Source: Planctomycetota bacterium
GTDB taxonomy: Bacteria > Planctomycetota > Phycisphaerae > Phycisphaerales > UBA1924
Direction: 5' to 3'
DNA length: 64,000 bases
Assembly: GCA_020831805.1 (NCBI GenBank)
Contig: JAFIFX010000015.1
Location: forward strand, 1 to 64,000
Each line of letters starts with the position of its first letter. Position 1 is the first letter of the stretch. The notes under the pieces were generated by a model. It saw only the letters and a list, made by a program, of their open reading frames with translations. It did no database searches and was not told the origin of the DNA. The position numbers and the translations under genes were made by a program. Positions 8,575 through 17,596 of the stretch are shown here, in pieces.

Positions 8575-9101
8575 GATCGGCCTCCGTCTTCCTCGTCCAG
8601 CGCTGTCCGCAGCCGCCCCATGGCGGTGTGCAATCTCGACTTGACCGTTCCGAGGGGTATGCCCAGGACGGCCGCCGCGTCCGCCTGCGTCATGCCCCGT
8701 GCGTAGCAGAGGACCACGGTCTCGCGGTGCTCCGGGGAGAGTCCCGCGAGCGCTTCGGCGAGCCGGACCCGGTCCGCGGGGGGGATCCCGTCTCGCCCGT
8801 TCTCTCCGGCGCGGGGCCGGTGCGCCCGTGCTTCCCGGCCGCGGGCGTCGGCGCATCGGGTGACCACGATCCGGTAGAGCCAGGTCCTGGCGGCGGCGTC
8901 GGCCCGGAACCGGCCGGCCCCGCGGATGACCCGGACCCATGCCTCCTGGACGACCTCGCGGGCGAGGGCGTCGTTGCCGCCGAGCAGGCCCCGGGCCACC
9001 CCGAGCATGCCGGCTTCGTGGCGGGCGGCCAGTTCGGCCAGGGCGGCGTCCTCTCCGGCGGCGAACGCTCTGAGCAGTTGTTCATCCGACCGTTCGACCA
9101 C
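8571..9101 (-). CDS. ECF-type RNA polymerase sigma factor
   Basis: A 176-residue ECF sigma factor. Region 2 is LLRAFAAGEDAALAELAARHEAG... with the ARTWLYRIVVTRCADARGRE core-binding/-10 recognition helix. Region 4 is LAGLSPEHRETVVLCYARGMTQADAAAVLGIPLGTVKSRLHTAMGRLR, a textbook helix-turn-helix. The start GTG 9101 is chosen over ATG 9134 because GGGAGG lies 5 bases upstream and homology starts there (VVERSDEQLL). It is coupled to the downstream membrane protein that probably restrains it. Target genes are unknown; such pairs usually autoregulate, but no repeat promoter is evident. Confidence 0.9.
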   Translation of the reverse strand: MVERSDEQLLRAFAAGEDAALAELAARHEAGMLGVARGLLGGNDALAREVVQEAWVRVIRGAGRFRADAAARTWLYRIVVTRCADARGREARAHRPRAGENGRDGIPPADRVRLAEALAGLSPEHRETVVLCYARGMTQADAAAVLGIPLGTVKSRLHTAMGRLRTALDEEDGGRS

Positions 9102-9288
9102 GGCGCCTCCCGCGGCCGTGGGGTGCGGCCGCACTGGTTAGACCGGCATCCCTGCCGGATGGTTCATTGGGTTCTTTCTTTTCTGTGCGGTCGGGCCTGC
9201 CGCCTCCTAGACTCCGCTTCCCGCTGGGCCGCGTGCCCCTGCGGCGTGTGCAACCACTTTCTCAGCCCGTTCATGCAGGAATGCCGCC

Positions 9289-10383
9289 ATGCCCAACCTC
9301 ACGATCGATGTCGCCAAGGTGCTCGAAGATGACAGCCTGTTGTCGTATCAGTCCAGGACCATCGACAAGTCGCGGCTGCACCTGCCGGGGCCGGACTTTG
9401 TGGACCGGATCCTGATCAACTCGGACCGGAACATCGGTGTGCTGAACAACTTCAGCCGGATCCTGAACACCGGGCGGCTGGCGGGGACGGGGTATACCTC
9501 GATCCTGCCGGTGGACCAGGGGATCGAGCACTCGGCGGGGGCGTCGTTCGCGCCGAACGCGGATTACTTCGACGCCGAGAAGATCGTCGAGCTGGCGATC
9601 GAGGGCGGGTGCAACGCGGTGGCGTCGACCTACGGGGTGCTGGGGATGTGCGCGCGGAAGTACGCCCACAAGATCCCGTTTTTGGTCAAGTTCAACCACA
9701 ACGAGCTGATGACCTATCCCAACCAGTTCAAGCAGATCCCATTCGGGAACATCAAGCAGTGCTGGGACATGGGGGCGGCGGCGGTGGGGGCGACGATCTA
9801 CTTCGGCTCGGACGATTCGACGAACCAGATCCAGTATGTCTCGGACATGTTCGCCGAGGCGCACCAGTACGGGATGGTGACGGTGCTGTGGTGCTACATC
9901 CGCAACAACGCGTTTAAGGTCAACGGGGTGGACTACCACTCGTCGGCCGATCTGACGGGGCAGGCCAACCACCTGGGCGCGACGATCCAGGCGGACATCG
10001 TCAAGCAGAAGCTGCCGACGAACAACGGCGGGTACAACGCGCTGAACACGGGCGATTCGTCGTACGGCAAGTTCCGCACGGAGGTATACACGGAGCTGGC
10101 CGGGTCGGACAAGGACGGCAAGGGGGGGCACCCGATCGACCTGTGCCGGTATCAGTTGGTCAACCAGTACATGGGGCGGGTGCCGCTGATCAACTCGGGC
10201 GGCGAGTCGAAGGGCTCGTCGGACCTGAAGGACGCGGTGACGACGGCGGTGATCAACAAGCGGGCGGGGGGCATGGGGCTGATCTCCGGCCGCAAGGCGT
10301 TCCAGCGGCCGATGAAGGAGGGGGCGGCGCTGCTGCAGGCGATCCAGGATGTGTATCTGGACCCGAAGGTGACGATCGCGTGA
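9289..10383 (+). CDS. fbaB: Fructose-bisphosphate aldolase, class I (DhnA/FbaB type)
   Basis: A 364-residue DeoC/LacD-fold class I aldolase, cleaving fructose-1,6-bisphosphate to glyceraldehyde-3-phosphate and dihydroxyacetone phosphate through a lysine Schiff base. Family stretches include [51 protein letters not shown] and [12 protein letters not shown], and the C-terminal [13 protein letters not shown]. The start ATG 9289 has GGAATG 8-13 bases upstream. Together with the PPi-dependent phosphofructokinase at 41874 it supplies two consecutive steps of glycolysis, although the genes are far apart. Codons are strongly biased to G and C endings, as expected for a highly expressed gene. Confidence 0.93.
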   Translation: MPNLTIDVAKVLEDDSLLSYQSRTIDKSRLHLPGPDFVDRILINSDRNIGVLNNFSRILNTGRLAGTGYTSILPVDQGIEHSAGASFAPNADYFDAEKIVELAIEGGCNAVASTYGVLGMCARKYAHKIPFLVKFNHNELMTYPNQFKQIPFGNIKQCWDMGAAAVGATIYFGSDDSTNQIQYVSDMFAEAHQYGMVTVLWCYIRNNAFKVNGVDYHSSADLTGQANHLGATIQADIVKQKLPTNNGGYNALNTGDSSYGKFRTEVYTELAGSDKDGKGGHPIDLCRYQLVNQYMGRVPLINSGGESKGSSDLKDAVTTAVINKRAGGMGLISGRKAFQRPMKEGAALLQAIQDVYLDPKVTIA

Positions 10384-10394
10384 CCCTGTGCCCC

Positions 10395-10421
10395 GGTGGC
10401 CCGGGCGTCCCGCCCTGTGGT
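10395..10421. repeat. Palindromic repeat family C
   Basis: GTGGCCCGGGCGTCCCGCC followed by CTGTGG. It matches the copy at 33468-33490 (GGCACAGGCGTCCCGCCTGT) in its CGTCCCGCC loop and flanking complementary arms. It stands just after the aldolase stop codon. Confidence 0.6.
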
Positions 10422-10463
10422 CCAAACAGCCCTGCTTCCTTCCGCCCCGCCCCGCGGGGCTTT

Positions 10464-12167
10464 TCATGGCATCGCGTGGTCCGGCACGGTTCCGTTGACG
10501 ATGTACCGGCGAACCTCGTCCAGCGTCCAACGGTCCAGCGGTACGACCAGCATCCCGTCGTACACCCGGTCCGCCCAGAGCCCGCCGTAGGTCCGCGGCG
10601 TGTTGCCTTGCAATGGCGTGATCCGCACCATCAGCCGGTGCGGCGTGTGATCGCGCACGCTTGGTAGTATCCAGTTTGTCTCGACCTCACCCGAAAAGTG
10701 CTTGCGGTGCCCTGGCCGTGTCGTCAACTCGGATCGCCGCTCTCCGGTCGAAACCGGCCCGACGAGCCACCAACTCTGGTCGTGCCGGCTTTCTAGCAGT
10801 GCGCGACCCTGGCCCGCCGGGGTGCCCTGCCTGACAAAGTCGACCGAAACCATCCCGCCGAACAGGACTGTCTGATCCTGGGGCCGCTCCCCGACCCAAC
10901 GGAGCTTCACCAGCGGCACCCATGCCTTTCGGGTCGTGTCGTACTCGACCGTTAACTCAGCCCGCAGGTTGGTTTCCAGGATCGTCCGCAAGCCGGACGA
11001 CTGATCGACGACCATGGCCCGATTCTCGTCGATCTGAACCGGCACCGACCGCTCAATCGTCGCGACCATCGCCATCCGCTCCGGTTCTCCAGGATCTGCT
11101 TCGTTTACCATCACGGCATAGTGCAGCTTCACCGCCGCGCCTCCAGAACCGTCCGGCTCTGCAAATCCGAACGGGTGTTCGGGCTCGAAGTACACTCGCC
11201 CGCGCGCCTGCGCCGGTTCGTGTGTGTTGTCCCATAGAAACCGATCAATCCAGTGCGCTGCCAACTGCTGAGGCGTGCCCGTCGGGATCATTCCGTTGAA
11301 CCGCATACTGCTTGGAGAGAACCCCTGGTACTCGACCAAGTGCCTACCAACGCTGCCCGATAGGGTGTAACTCCCGACCACCAGCCGTCGGATCCGGAAG
11401 TTCCCCCGCACCAGTTCGTTCGGTCCGTACGCCCTGTCTGGCTCCGCTTCGATATGTGCCACACCGTGCGCCCAGCGCCGCTCCGTCTCCCGTGCCATCC
11501 CGCCGTGCAGCACCTTCGTCACCGCGTTTTTGTACGCCCGCCCTTTTGCGGTCGTCCCGTCTGTCATCACCGCTACACACTCGGTCCGTGCCAACAGGAA
11601 GAGCAACCTCCGCGACACCCAACCCAACCGCTGTTCTGGGGCGCGACCGCCCCAGTACCAGCCGTCCCCGATCTCCTTCATCACCAGCCGATCCATCCCC
11701 GACGCCCGCGGCAGCGCAGCCGATCCGCCGAACATACCGAACCCGTCCAACCCAGTGCCAGGCTCCTCCGACAACAGCGGCATCCACGCCACCAGAACCA
11801 CTCCCGGCACCGCCGCCCCCCACCCGCGTTTTTGAACCTCCGGCGCCACGCGCGCCGCATGCGACCCCGCGAACAACACCACGGCGGCCAGCACCCACCC
11901 CCACCGCCGCCGCGTCCGGCGCATCGACCGACCCGACCGATGCCCCTTCCCGCACTCCGGGCACACCACCCCCCGGTGGGGCCGGCTTCCGGCCGGCTTC
12001 TCTCCCTGCTCCGCGTCACTCGCCCCCGTCAGGTCGTACCAGCATTTGCGGCACCGCAGTGCGGCTCGGCCACGCCAGCCGGCACGATCCCAAAGGAGCG
12101 CCCACGCGAGCAAGGCCACGCCGAGCACCAGCAACACCCAAGCGAGTCCGGTCCATATCAAGCCCAT
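10464..12167 (-). CDS. Zinc-ribbon membrane protein, paralogue 1
   Basis: A 567-residue protein without an assignable function. Order: a transmembrane helix (about 3-25), a zinc ribbon CRKCWYDL...CPECG (about 40-75), a second transmembrane helix (about 93-112), then a large extracytoplasmic region of about 440 residues ending VPDHAMP. The next gene upstream encodes a paralogue with the same plan and the same WPDHAM ending. Start 12167 follows AGGAG at 6 bases. Between the two CxxC pairs this protein has a longer linker than its paralogue, and the extra residues (KPAGSRP) are encoded by a family B palindrome. Similar ribbon-plus-helix proteins occur at 44935 and 58386. Most likely a lineage-specific envelope protein. 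Confidence 0.75.
   Translation of the reverse strand: MGLIWTGLAWVLLVLGVALLAWALLWDRAGWRGRAALRCRKCWYDLTGASDAEQGEKPAGSRPHRGVVCPECGKGHRSGRSMRRTRRRWGWVLAAVVLFAGSHAARVAPEVQKRGWGAAVPGVVLVAWMPLLSEEPGTGLDGFGMFGGSAALPRASGMDRLVMKEIGDGWYWGGRAPEQRLGWVSRRLLFLLARTECVAVMTDGTTAKGRAYKNAVTKVLHGGMARETERRWAHGVAHIEAEPDRAYGPNELVRGNFRIRRLVVGSYTLSGSVGRHLVEYQGFSPSSMRFNGMIPTGTPQQLAAHWIDRFLWDNTHEPAQARGRVYFEPEHPFGFAEPDGSGGAAVKLHYAVMVNEADPGEPERMAMVATIERSVPVQIDENRAMVVDQSSGLRTILETNLRAELTVEYDTTRKAWVPLVKLRWVGERPQDQTVLFGGMVSVDFVRQGTPAGQGRALLESRHDQSWWLVGPVSTGERRSELTTRPGHRKHFSGEVETNWILPSVRDHTPHRLMVRITPLQGNTPRTYGGLWADRVYDGMLVVPLDRWTLDEVRRYIVNGTVPDHAMP
11978..11997. repeat. Family B palindrome inside coding sequence
   Basis: GGGGCCGGCTTCCGGCCGGC lies in frame within the zinc-ribbon gene and encodes part of the extra linker between the two CxxC pairs that the neighbouring paralogue lacks. 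Confidence 0.6.
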
Positions 12168-12178
12168 CGCGTCTCCTG

Positions 12179-13759
12179 TCACTCACGCATCGCGTGGTCG
12201 GGCCATACGCCGGAAATGCGCAGGCGGTTGATCTCTTCGAGGGTCCAGCCTTCGAGGGGGATCTCGATCTGACCCAAGAAGACGCGGTCGGAATCGAGGT
12301 CGGCGAAGACGGAGCGATGGCGGAGATTTTCTTCCTGTTCAAACCGGACGAAGATGCGGTCACCCGGCCTGGGCTCGGGCAGGAATGCTGATGTATCCTT
12401 GATCAGCGCGCCGGACCATGCGCTGTCTGGCCCGAGATGCTGCCCGCGTGGGATCACTCGTTGGGTGCTCGGCTCGGTGCGGAACCAGCATCCCTGCCCG
12501 CTCATCAGGATTCGCTCTTCTCCTCCCGATCGCTTGAGCAATACGCTGGTTTGCCCTCCGAAGGTGATTCGTTCTGATTGCGGCGGGCCATCCCAGATCA
12601 AGTAGATCACCGGACGCCAATCGCCGCCCTCGAAGCGGACGGGCCTTGGTTCAAGCCGGGCCTTGAGGGATGACTCCAGAAGGGTACCGACCTCCGGCTC
12701 GGTGCGTATTTCCGGCATCGCGTGCGGATTCTGGTGTATCGTCACCGGTACGGTGATGGTTGCGAACTCGTAGTTTGGATCAAACCATGGGTCGTGCGGG
12801 TTCGATGTCTCGAAGATCACGATAACCGAGCGCTCGGGCGCATGCCCACCGAACAAGTCGATCGCCAAGGGTACGACGTTGTCGTTCCAGCCGGGCCAAT
12901 GATCGTCCTTGACCGGCCGGAGCAGGTCCGAAGCAAACCAATCATGGATCTGATCGGGATGGGACAAGTTTGATATGCGATCCGGAGTCTCCGGGTAGCC
13001 GTACCAGCCGGAGACTGGCTCGTAGACTCCTGGTGTTCTGTGCAATCGAACACGGTATCGCGGGCCAATAAGAGTTCGTGTGAGCAAGTACCCATGCGGC
13101 GTGGCGTCCATCGGCCAGTCGTCCCGTGTGATGATGGTCGCCCAGGCCACGGATCGCGCCCAGCGTGCCTGACGGTCAGTGAGTCGCTCTCTTTCGTACA
13201 GTGTGGATATGGTGCGCCAGAGGACAAAGCCCTTCATCGTTGTCCTGTCGGTGATGGTCTCATGGCTAGAGAGCCGTCCGATGCGGATCAGAAGCCACCG
13301 CGTCGTCGGGCCCAAGTTCGGTGATCTTCGTATCAACTCTTCGGAGATGATGAAGTGGAAATCCGGCGCCGCGCTGGAATGACCTTGCACCCTGCTGCCG
13401 GGTGCCGCGGGCATCCATGCGACGGAAGCGACCAAGATGGGGTCGGGCACGGCCGCCACCCAGCCCCGTTGGTACGCGCCAAGCCGTGCGCCGAATATGT
13501 GCAAGCTGATCAGACAGCTGAGCAGCCCGACCACCGCCCACTTCCACCTCCGGCGGGTGCGGCGGGTTTCGCGGGCGGTGCGGTGGGGCTTGCCGCACTC
13601 GGGGCAGCGCAGCGGGGGGTTGCCGGATTCGGAGAGGTCGTACCAGCACTTGCGGCAGCGGGTGCGGCCTTTGGCGCGGTCCCAGAGCAGGGCCCACAGG
13701 AGGAGCACGCCGCCGCCGGCGGTCAGCGTCCAGGCCAGGATCGTCCAGGTGGTCGCCAT
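12179..13759 (-). CDS. Zinc-ribbon membrane protein, paralogue 2
   Basis: A 526-residue paralogue of the downstream gene: transmembrane helix (about 5-25), zinc ribbon CRKCWYDLSESGNPPLRCPECG (two CxxC pairs 18 residues apart), basic RRTRRRWK, second helix, then a large exported domain. The short SGNPPLR linker is the ancestral-looking form. The start ATG has AGGAG 6 bases upstream. The stop is 12 bases before the next start, so the two genes form an operon. Sequence similarity is strongest in the N-terminal 110 residues and in the last 40 (GWTLEEINRLRISGVWPDHAM versus RWTLDEVRRYIVNG), with the middle strongly diverged. Function unknown. Confidence 0.75.
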   Translation of the reverse strand: MATTWTILAWTLTAGGGVLLLWALLWDRAKGRTRCRKCWYDLSESGNPPLRCPECGKPHRTARETRRTRRRWKWAVVGLLSCLISLHIFGARLGAYQRGWVAAVPDPILVASVAWMPAAPGSRVQGHSSAAPDFHFIISEELIRRSPNLGPTTRWLLIRIGRLSSHETITDRTTMKGFVLWRTISTLYERERLTDRQARWARSVAWATIITRDDWPMDATPHGYLLTRTLIGPRYRVRLHRTPGVYEPVSGWYGYPETPDRISNLSHPDQIHDWFASDLLRPVKDDHWPGWNDNVVPLAIDLFGGHAPERSVIVIFETSNPHDPWFDPNYEFATITVPVTIHQNPHAMPEIRTEPEVGTLLESSLKARLEPRPVRFEGGDWRPVIYLIWDGPPQSERITFGGQTSVLLKRSGGEERILMSGQGCWFRTEPSTQRVIPRGQHLGPDSAWSGALIKDTSAFLPEPRPGDRIFVRFEQEENLRHRSVFADLDSDRVFLGQIEIPLEGWTLEEINRLRISGVWPDHAMRE

Positions 13760-14252
13760 GGGGGCTCCTTGGGGCGGCGGGCCCCTGGTGGCGTTGGGCG
13801 CGTGCCCGGCGGTCTGGGTTGTTCGAAGGACTGGCGCTCGGTGTCCTGCCCGGAGGCAGCATACAGGCGGTGGGTGTTTGCCTCAACTTGAATCCGTGGT
13901 GTGATTTTTGATTCTTCCGGGCATCCCGACCCATCCCCGGGGCGGCAAGGACGACCGAGCTTGACGACCGAAAACCGGGCAGGCGTGAAGGGGTGCGGGT
14001 TGGGACGGCGCGGGATCGGCGTGGTGGGCCGGTTTGCGAGAACCCGGCGCGACTTCGCGGCCGGGGGACCGTACATCATGGGGAAGAGCGATCCATCCCG
14101 CCCGCACGGATGCCGAGGCCGGTCCCGCTCCACATCCGAAGACATGAGAAAGGAGAGACCTGGGTCTCTCTCGCGCGCCGGGCGACCCGTGCGGCACTCC
14201 ACTCCCCCTCTGCCGCCGGGCGCCCGGTGCTCTTTTTGTCGGGCCGGTGCGG
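13760..14252. other. Intergenic region without a recognised gene
   Basis: About 490 bases. No credible coding frame or structured RNA family is recognised. It contains a hairpin GAGAGACC-TG-GGTCTCTC (about 14153-14171) and a GCCGGGCGCCCGGTGCTCTTTTT hairpin-plus-T-run (about 14215-14238) on the plus strand. The latter could terminate plus-strand transcription just before the end of the convergent epimerase gene, hinting at an unrecognised short plus-strand transcript. Confidence 0.35.
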
Positions 14253-15440
14253 TCAGCCCTCGCGGGCGTCCCAGGCGGCGAGGACCTCGGTTTCCTTCTC
14301 GGTGGCGAGCCCGCCGCGGATCTGCCGGCGCCACCCCTGCACGAACTCGTCGCCCCGTTCGGCGCGGAGCTGCTCGGAGCGGTCGCGGTAGTAGGCGAGG
14401 GTGGCGCGGTTGGTGTCGTCGAGGTCGCGGGTTTTCAGGCCGGCCCGGACGGCGCGGTCGGTGCTCCTGCGTCCGAAGCCGGCGTAGCCGGGGGCGGTGT
14501 TGGAGATCCACGCGGGCATGTCCTGCCATCCCCGGACGCCATGGGCGGAGAGGAACTCGGCGGGGATCCAGACCGGTTCGGGGTCCGCGTCGGCGACGCG
14601 TCGGGTGGATTCGATGACATCGCGCATGGTGCGGGATCCGGCGGGGTTGACGGCGTTGAAGACCCCGAAGTGGCGGCGTTCGGCGCAGTGGACGACGAAG
14701 TCGCCGAGATCGCGGACATCGACGATCTGGATGAAGTCGTCGCCGGAGCCCGGCGCGATCATGCGTCCGCCCTCCGAGGCCCTGACGGGCCAGTAGGAGT
14801 ACCGCCCGGTGGTGTCCCTGGGCCCGACGATCAGGCCGGGGCGGATGTTGGTGACCCTGCCGGGCATGCGTTGTTCGGCGGCGCGTTCGACCCGGGCCTT
14901 CATCGCGCCGAAGTGCATGCCGACCTCCCGGTGGGTCTCGATGCCCGCGGCGATCTCGTCGGTGACGGTCATCAAGGGGGCGTCCTCGTCGGCGTTCGGC
15001 TCGTTGCTGGAGGCGTAGACGGAGACGGTGGAGATCACGATGAACTGGCCCATCGCGGGGAGGAGGACATCCATCGCGTCGGTGACGGTCTTGGGGACAT
15101 AGGTGAAGGTGTCGATGACCGCGTCCCAGGTGCGTCCGTCTGCGACGGCTTTCTCGAGGCCGGAGAGGTCGGTGTAGCGGTCGCCCTCGATGTGCTCGAG
15201 GTCGGGGAAGAGGTCCGGGCCGGAGCGGCCGCGGTTGAAGAGGGTCATCTCGTGGCCGTTGGCGACGGCGCGTTCGACGATGAAGGGCCCGAGCTGGCCG
15301 GTGCCGCCGAGGATGAGGATCTTCATCTTGCGGTGCTCGCGGGGGTTTGCGGCGTTGGTCATCCCGGCGAGGACGGACGGCGTCAACGCGGCGCCGACCG
15401 CCATCCCGCTCGCACGGACCATGAAATCGCGTCGTTTCAT
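14253..15440 (-). CDS. Tat-exported NAD-dependent epimerase/dehydratase-like protein
   Basis: A 395-residue protein with a twin-arginine leader (MKRRDFMVRASGMAVGAALTPSVLAG) followed by a Rossmann fold: ILILGGTGQLGPFIVERAVANGHEMTLFNRG is the dinucleotide-binding loop, with VISTVSVYAS and the NIRPGLIVGPRD segment typical of atypical short-chain dehydrogenases/epimerases. A Tat leader fits export of a folded cofactor-bearing enzyme. The classical YxxxK pair is not clear (HFGAMKARVE replaces it), so catalysis may be altered. The start ATG overlaps the stop of the upstream carrier gene (ATGA), indicating an operon. Substrate unknown. Confidence 0.8.
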   Translation of the reverse strand: MKRRDFMVRASGMAVGAALTPSVLAGMTNAANPREHRKMKILILGGTGQLGPFIVERAVANGHEMTLFNRGRSGPDLFPDLEHIEGDRYTDLSGLEKAVADGRTWDAVIDTFTYVPKTVTDAMDVLLPAMGQFIVISTVSVYASSNEPNADEDAPLMTVTDEIAAGIETHREVGMHFGAMKARVERAAEQRMPGRVTNIRPGLIVGPRDTTGRYSYWPVRASEGGRMIAPGSGDDFIQIVDVRDLGDFVVHCAERRHFGVFNAVNPAGSRTMRDVIESTRRVADADPEPVWIPAEFLSAHGVRGWQDMPAWISNTAPGYAGFGRRSTDRAVRAGLKTRDLDDTNRATLAYYRDRSEQLRAERGDEFVQGWRRQIRGGLATEKETEVLAAWDAREG

Positions 15441-16771
15441 CCGGTGGCTCCTTCCAGGGGCGCGGCGGCCCCGGTTTGTGTGTGTTCCTGCAGTCCGGCG
15501 CGGCGTTTCTGGGCCGCCGCGAGCCACATGCACGATGCGCCCCAGACCGCGGCGAGGGGGAGGGCGAGCATGAGCATGCCCCAGAGGCCGACGACGAGGG
15601 CGGTCAGCCCGGCGCCGGCGACATCCCCGCCGCGGTAGAGGAACACATCGATGACGGGCTTGACCTTGTACTTTTCCTCGGGCGTGACGACGCTGAAGAG
15701 GGTTTCCCGGGTCGGGCGGGCGACGGCGTAGCGCGTGGCGCTGTGGACCGCGCTGAAGGCGGTGACGCCGGCGAAGAGCTGCCACGCCTCGACGCCGGGG
15801 CGGTTCTCGAGCCAGGCGAGCAGGGCGAAGCCCGCCACGGTGACCAGGGGGAGCACGAGGAGCGTGACGCCCACGCCGAAACGGCGCATCATGCGTCCGG
15901 TGATGAAGAGTTGGACGATGAGGGTCGCGCCCTGGGTCCAGGCGTCCATCTGGGCGAACATGGCCACGCGGGCCTCGAGTTCCGCGCGGGAGCCGGAGAC
16001 CAGATCCGAGCGGGTGAAGTAGAGCAGGGTCGAGCTGATGGCCATGAGCACGACATACAGGCCCGCGCCGAGCAGGTAGGGGGACCGCGCGAGCAGGCGG
16101 AGGCCGTCGGCCCACGCGCCGCCGATCGGCATGGGCGGCATCGCGCGGCCGGCGCGGTCGCGCCGGTCGATCGCCCGGACGAGCGGGAGCGTGGCGAGGA
16201 AACAACCGGCGGCGAGGGAGAGCTGCCACACGGGCCCGATGCGTTCGGCCATCTGCCACGCGAAGGAGGAGCCGGCCAGGGCGCCGAGCGTGCCGCCGAC
16301 GGCGATGACGGGGAAGACCCGCTTGCTCGGTTCGAGGCGCCAGATGTCGGCCATGAACGCCCAGAACACGCTGGTCAGGAACAGGTTCACCACACTGAGC
16401 CAGATGTAGTAGGCGTAGCCGAGCCAGAGGCGCGTGTCGTCGTCGGCGGCCCAGCGCGCCAGCAGGAACACGCCCAGGCAGACCGCCACGCCCAGATGGC
16501 CGACGCGGATGAACCGGGCGCGGTCGAGCCGGGCGACGATGCCCCCGAATCCGACCGCCACAACGAGCGAGACGACGCAGGTCATGACGAAGAGCCAGCG
16601 GAGGTCGTTCTTGGAGCGTTCGACGCCCATCGCCTCGCGCACGGGGCGCAGGAGGAAATAGCCGAACAGCACCAGGAAGAAGTAGCCGGCGCAGGCCAGC
16701 ACGGGCCGGAGTTCGCCTGGCGCGACGCGCAGGGTGCGATGCAGGAGCGATGTTCGATTCCCGTGCGTCAC
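15437..16771 (-). CDS. NTP/NDP-exchanger-like (Tlc/MFS) membrane carrier
   Basis: A 444-residue polytopic membrane protein with about 10-12 hydrophobic helices. Features recalling ATP/ADP-translocase-like proteins found in free-living bacteria are FGYFLLRPVREAMGVERSKNDLRWLF in the first helices, YYIWLSVVNLFLTSVFWAFMAD in the middle, and a conserved late stretch RYAVARPTRETLFSVVTPEEKYKVKPVIDVFLYRGGDV. In free-living organisms these relatives may not exchange nucleotides, so the substrate is left open. It is translationally coupled to the Tat epimerase gene. Start ATG 16771 lacks a strong ribosome site. Confidence 0.75.
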   Translation of the reverse strand: MTHGNRTSLLHRTLRVAPGELRPVLACAGYFFLVLFGYFLLRPVREAMGVERSKNDLRWLFVMTCVVSLVVAVGFGGIVARLDRARFIRVGHLGVAVCLGVFLLARWAADDDTRLWLGYAYYIWLSVVNLFLTSVFWAFMADIWRLEPSKRVFPVIAVGGTLGALAGSSFAWQMAERIGPVWQLSLAAGCFLATLPLVRAIDRRDRAGRAMPPMPIGGAWADGLRLLARSPYLLGAGLYVVLMAISSTLLYFTRSDLVSGSRAELEARVAMFAQMDAWTQGATLIVQLFITGRMMRRFGVGVTLLVLPLVTVAGFALLAWLENRPGVEAWQLFAGVTAFSAVHSATRYAVARPTRETLFSVVTPEEKYKVKPVIDVFLYRGGDVAGAGLTALVVGLWGMLMLALPLAAVWGASCMWLAAAQKRRAGLQEHTQTGAAAPLEGATG

Positions 16772-17071
16772 GAAGACGGCTTACATCCGCGTGTTCAGTC
16801 TTGTTGCGTTTCCTGATCAAAAAAATGCAACGCCGCGTCGGGGTCCGGGTAGACCTGTCGGCGAGTCTGGCGCGGACCCGGCGGACCCCGCGGCGCGGGT
16901 GGGTGTCGGGCTGTTCGTTCGCGTCCGGGCGTGATCCGGAGCGGCAGCTTGGGCCATCGGATGGGCGGCCGGATGGGTGGGCGGCCGGGCGTTTGCGGGA
17001 ATCCCGGCGGCGGGGCGGGGATCGGGTCCGGTGCGGCCGCTGTCGGTGGCGGGCTTCTATACTTGACCGCC
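16772..17071. other. Divergent intergenic region
   Basis: No gene is seen in 300 bases between divergently transcribed genes. It contains repeated GGCGGCCGGGCG-like words near 16965-16990. The 3' end carries the TATACT box described for the next gene. Confidence 0.4.
17058..17063 (+). promoter_or_regulatory. TATACT box 8 nt before start (putative leaderless promoter)
   Basis: A consensus-like -10 hexamer lies 8 bases before the ATG at 17072 and no Shine-Dalgarno fits in between, so the transcript would begin at or one or two bases before the start codon. Confidence 0.5.
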
Positions 17072-17335
17072 ATGACCATGCAAGTTGCGAACTACCAGAT
17101 CGGGGACCGGGTCCGTGTCGTGCAGCAGTTGCCGCGGCAGTTGGGGACGACGACGACCAGCGTCGAGGGCGTCATCCTGCGCGCGGGCCAGCAGAAGACC
17201 GGCTCATGGTTCGCCCACGCCAAGGACAAGAAGCTGTGGCTGGACCGGCTGGAGCTGCGGCTGGACGACGGCGAGCTGGTGACCGTGAACCTGGACCAGT
17301 TCTCGCGGGTCGAGAAGGTGATGACCCCGGCCTGA
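17072..17335 (+). CDS. Small conserved-looking protein of unknown function
   Basis: An 87-residue soluble protein. It opens YQIGDRVRVVQQLPRQLGTTTTSVEGVILRAGQQKTGSW, a beta-rich pattern like KOW/SH3-type folds, then KLWLDRLELRLDDGELVTVNLDQFSRVEKV. Two in-frame ATGs (17072 and 17078) are possible. It lies between a chromosomal carrier gene and the virion module; composition and the leaderless-type promoter match the chromosomal genes, so it is probably not viral. No function assigned. Confidence 0.6.
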   Translation: MTMQVANYQIGDRVRVVQQLPRQLGTTTTSVEGVILRAGQQKTGSWFAHAKDKKLWLDRLELRLDDGELVTVNLDQFSRVEKVMTPA

Positions 17336-17596
17336 GCGGTCGGGGGGGGCCGCGGGGGCGGGGTTGCGGCACACGAATTGGTGGGTGAGTGGCCGATGTC
17401 CGCGTCTGTGCGCACGATCGTGCGCGCCGGGGCGGCGGCTTTCGGGATTTTTGCAGATTTTTAGTTTCTGATCAGGGCACGACTTGCGCGTGTTGGCGGT
17501 CGCGTATGACCGCGTTTGTGCGCACGGATCTGTCCGCGCGTCCCTCCGTGTGAGGGCCGGCCGAGGTTGGCGGCCCCGGATGAGGAGGAGGGACCG
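17336..17596. other. Upstream region of the virion module with a repeated word
   Basis: No gene is seen. CCGCGTCTGTGCGCACGATC near 17400 recurs as CCGCGTTTGTGCGCACGGATC near 17511, about 110 bases apart, with AT-richer sequence (TTTTTGCAGATTTTTAGTTT) between. The pair could be regulatory sites or the scar of lost genes, such as a terminase, that normally precede a portal gene. Confidence 0.35.

Noticed and set aside
14100-14250. A structured RNA gene upstream of the epimerase gene's end
   Set aside because: Two hairpins exist but no recognised RNA family pattern or conserved core; kept only as an intergenic remark.
16735-16775. A tRNA-like T-loop (GTTCGATTCCCGTGCG)
   Set aside because: It lies at the start of the carrier gene's coding sequence and no acceptor, D or anticodon stems can be built around it.
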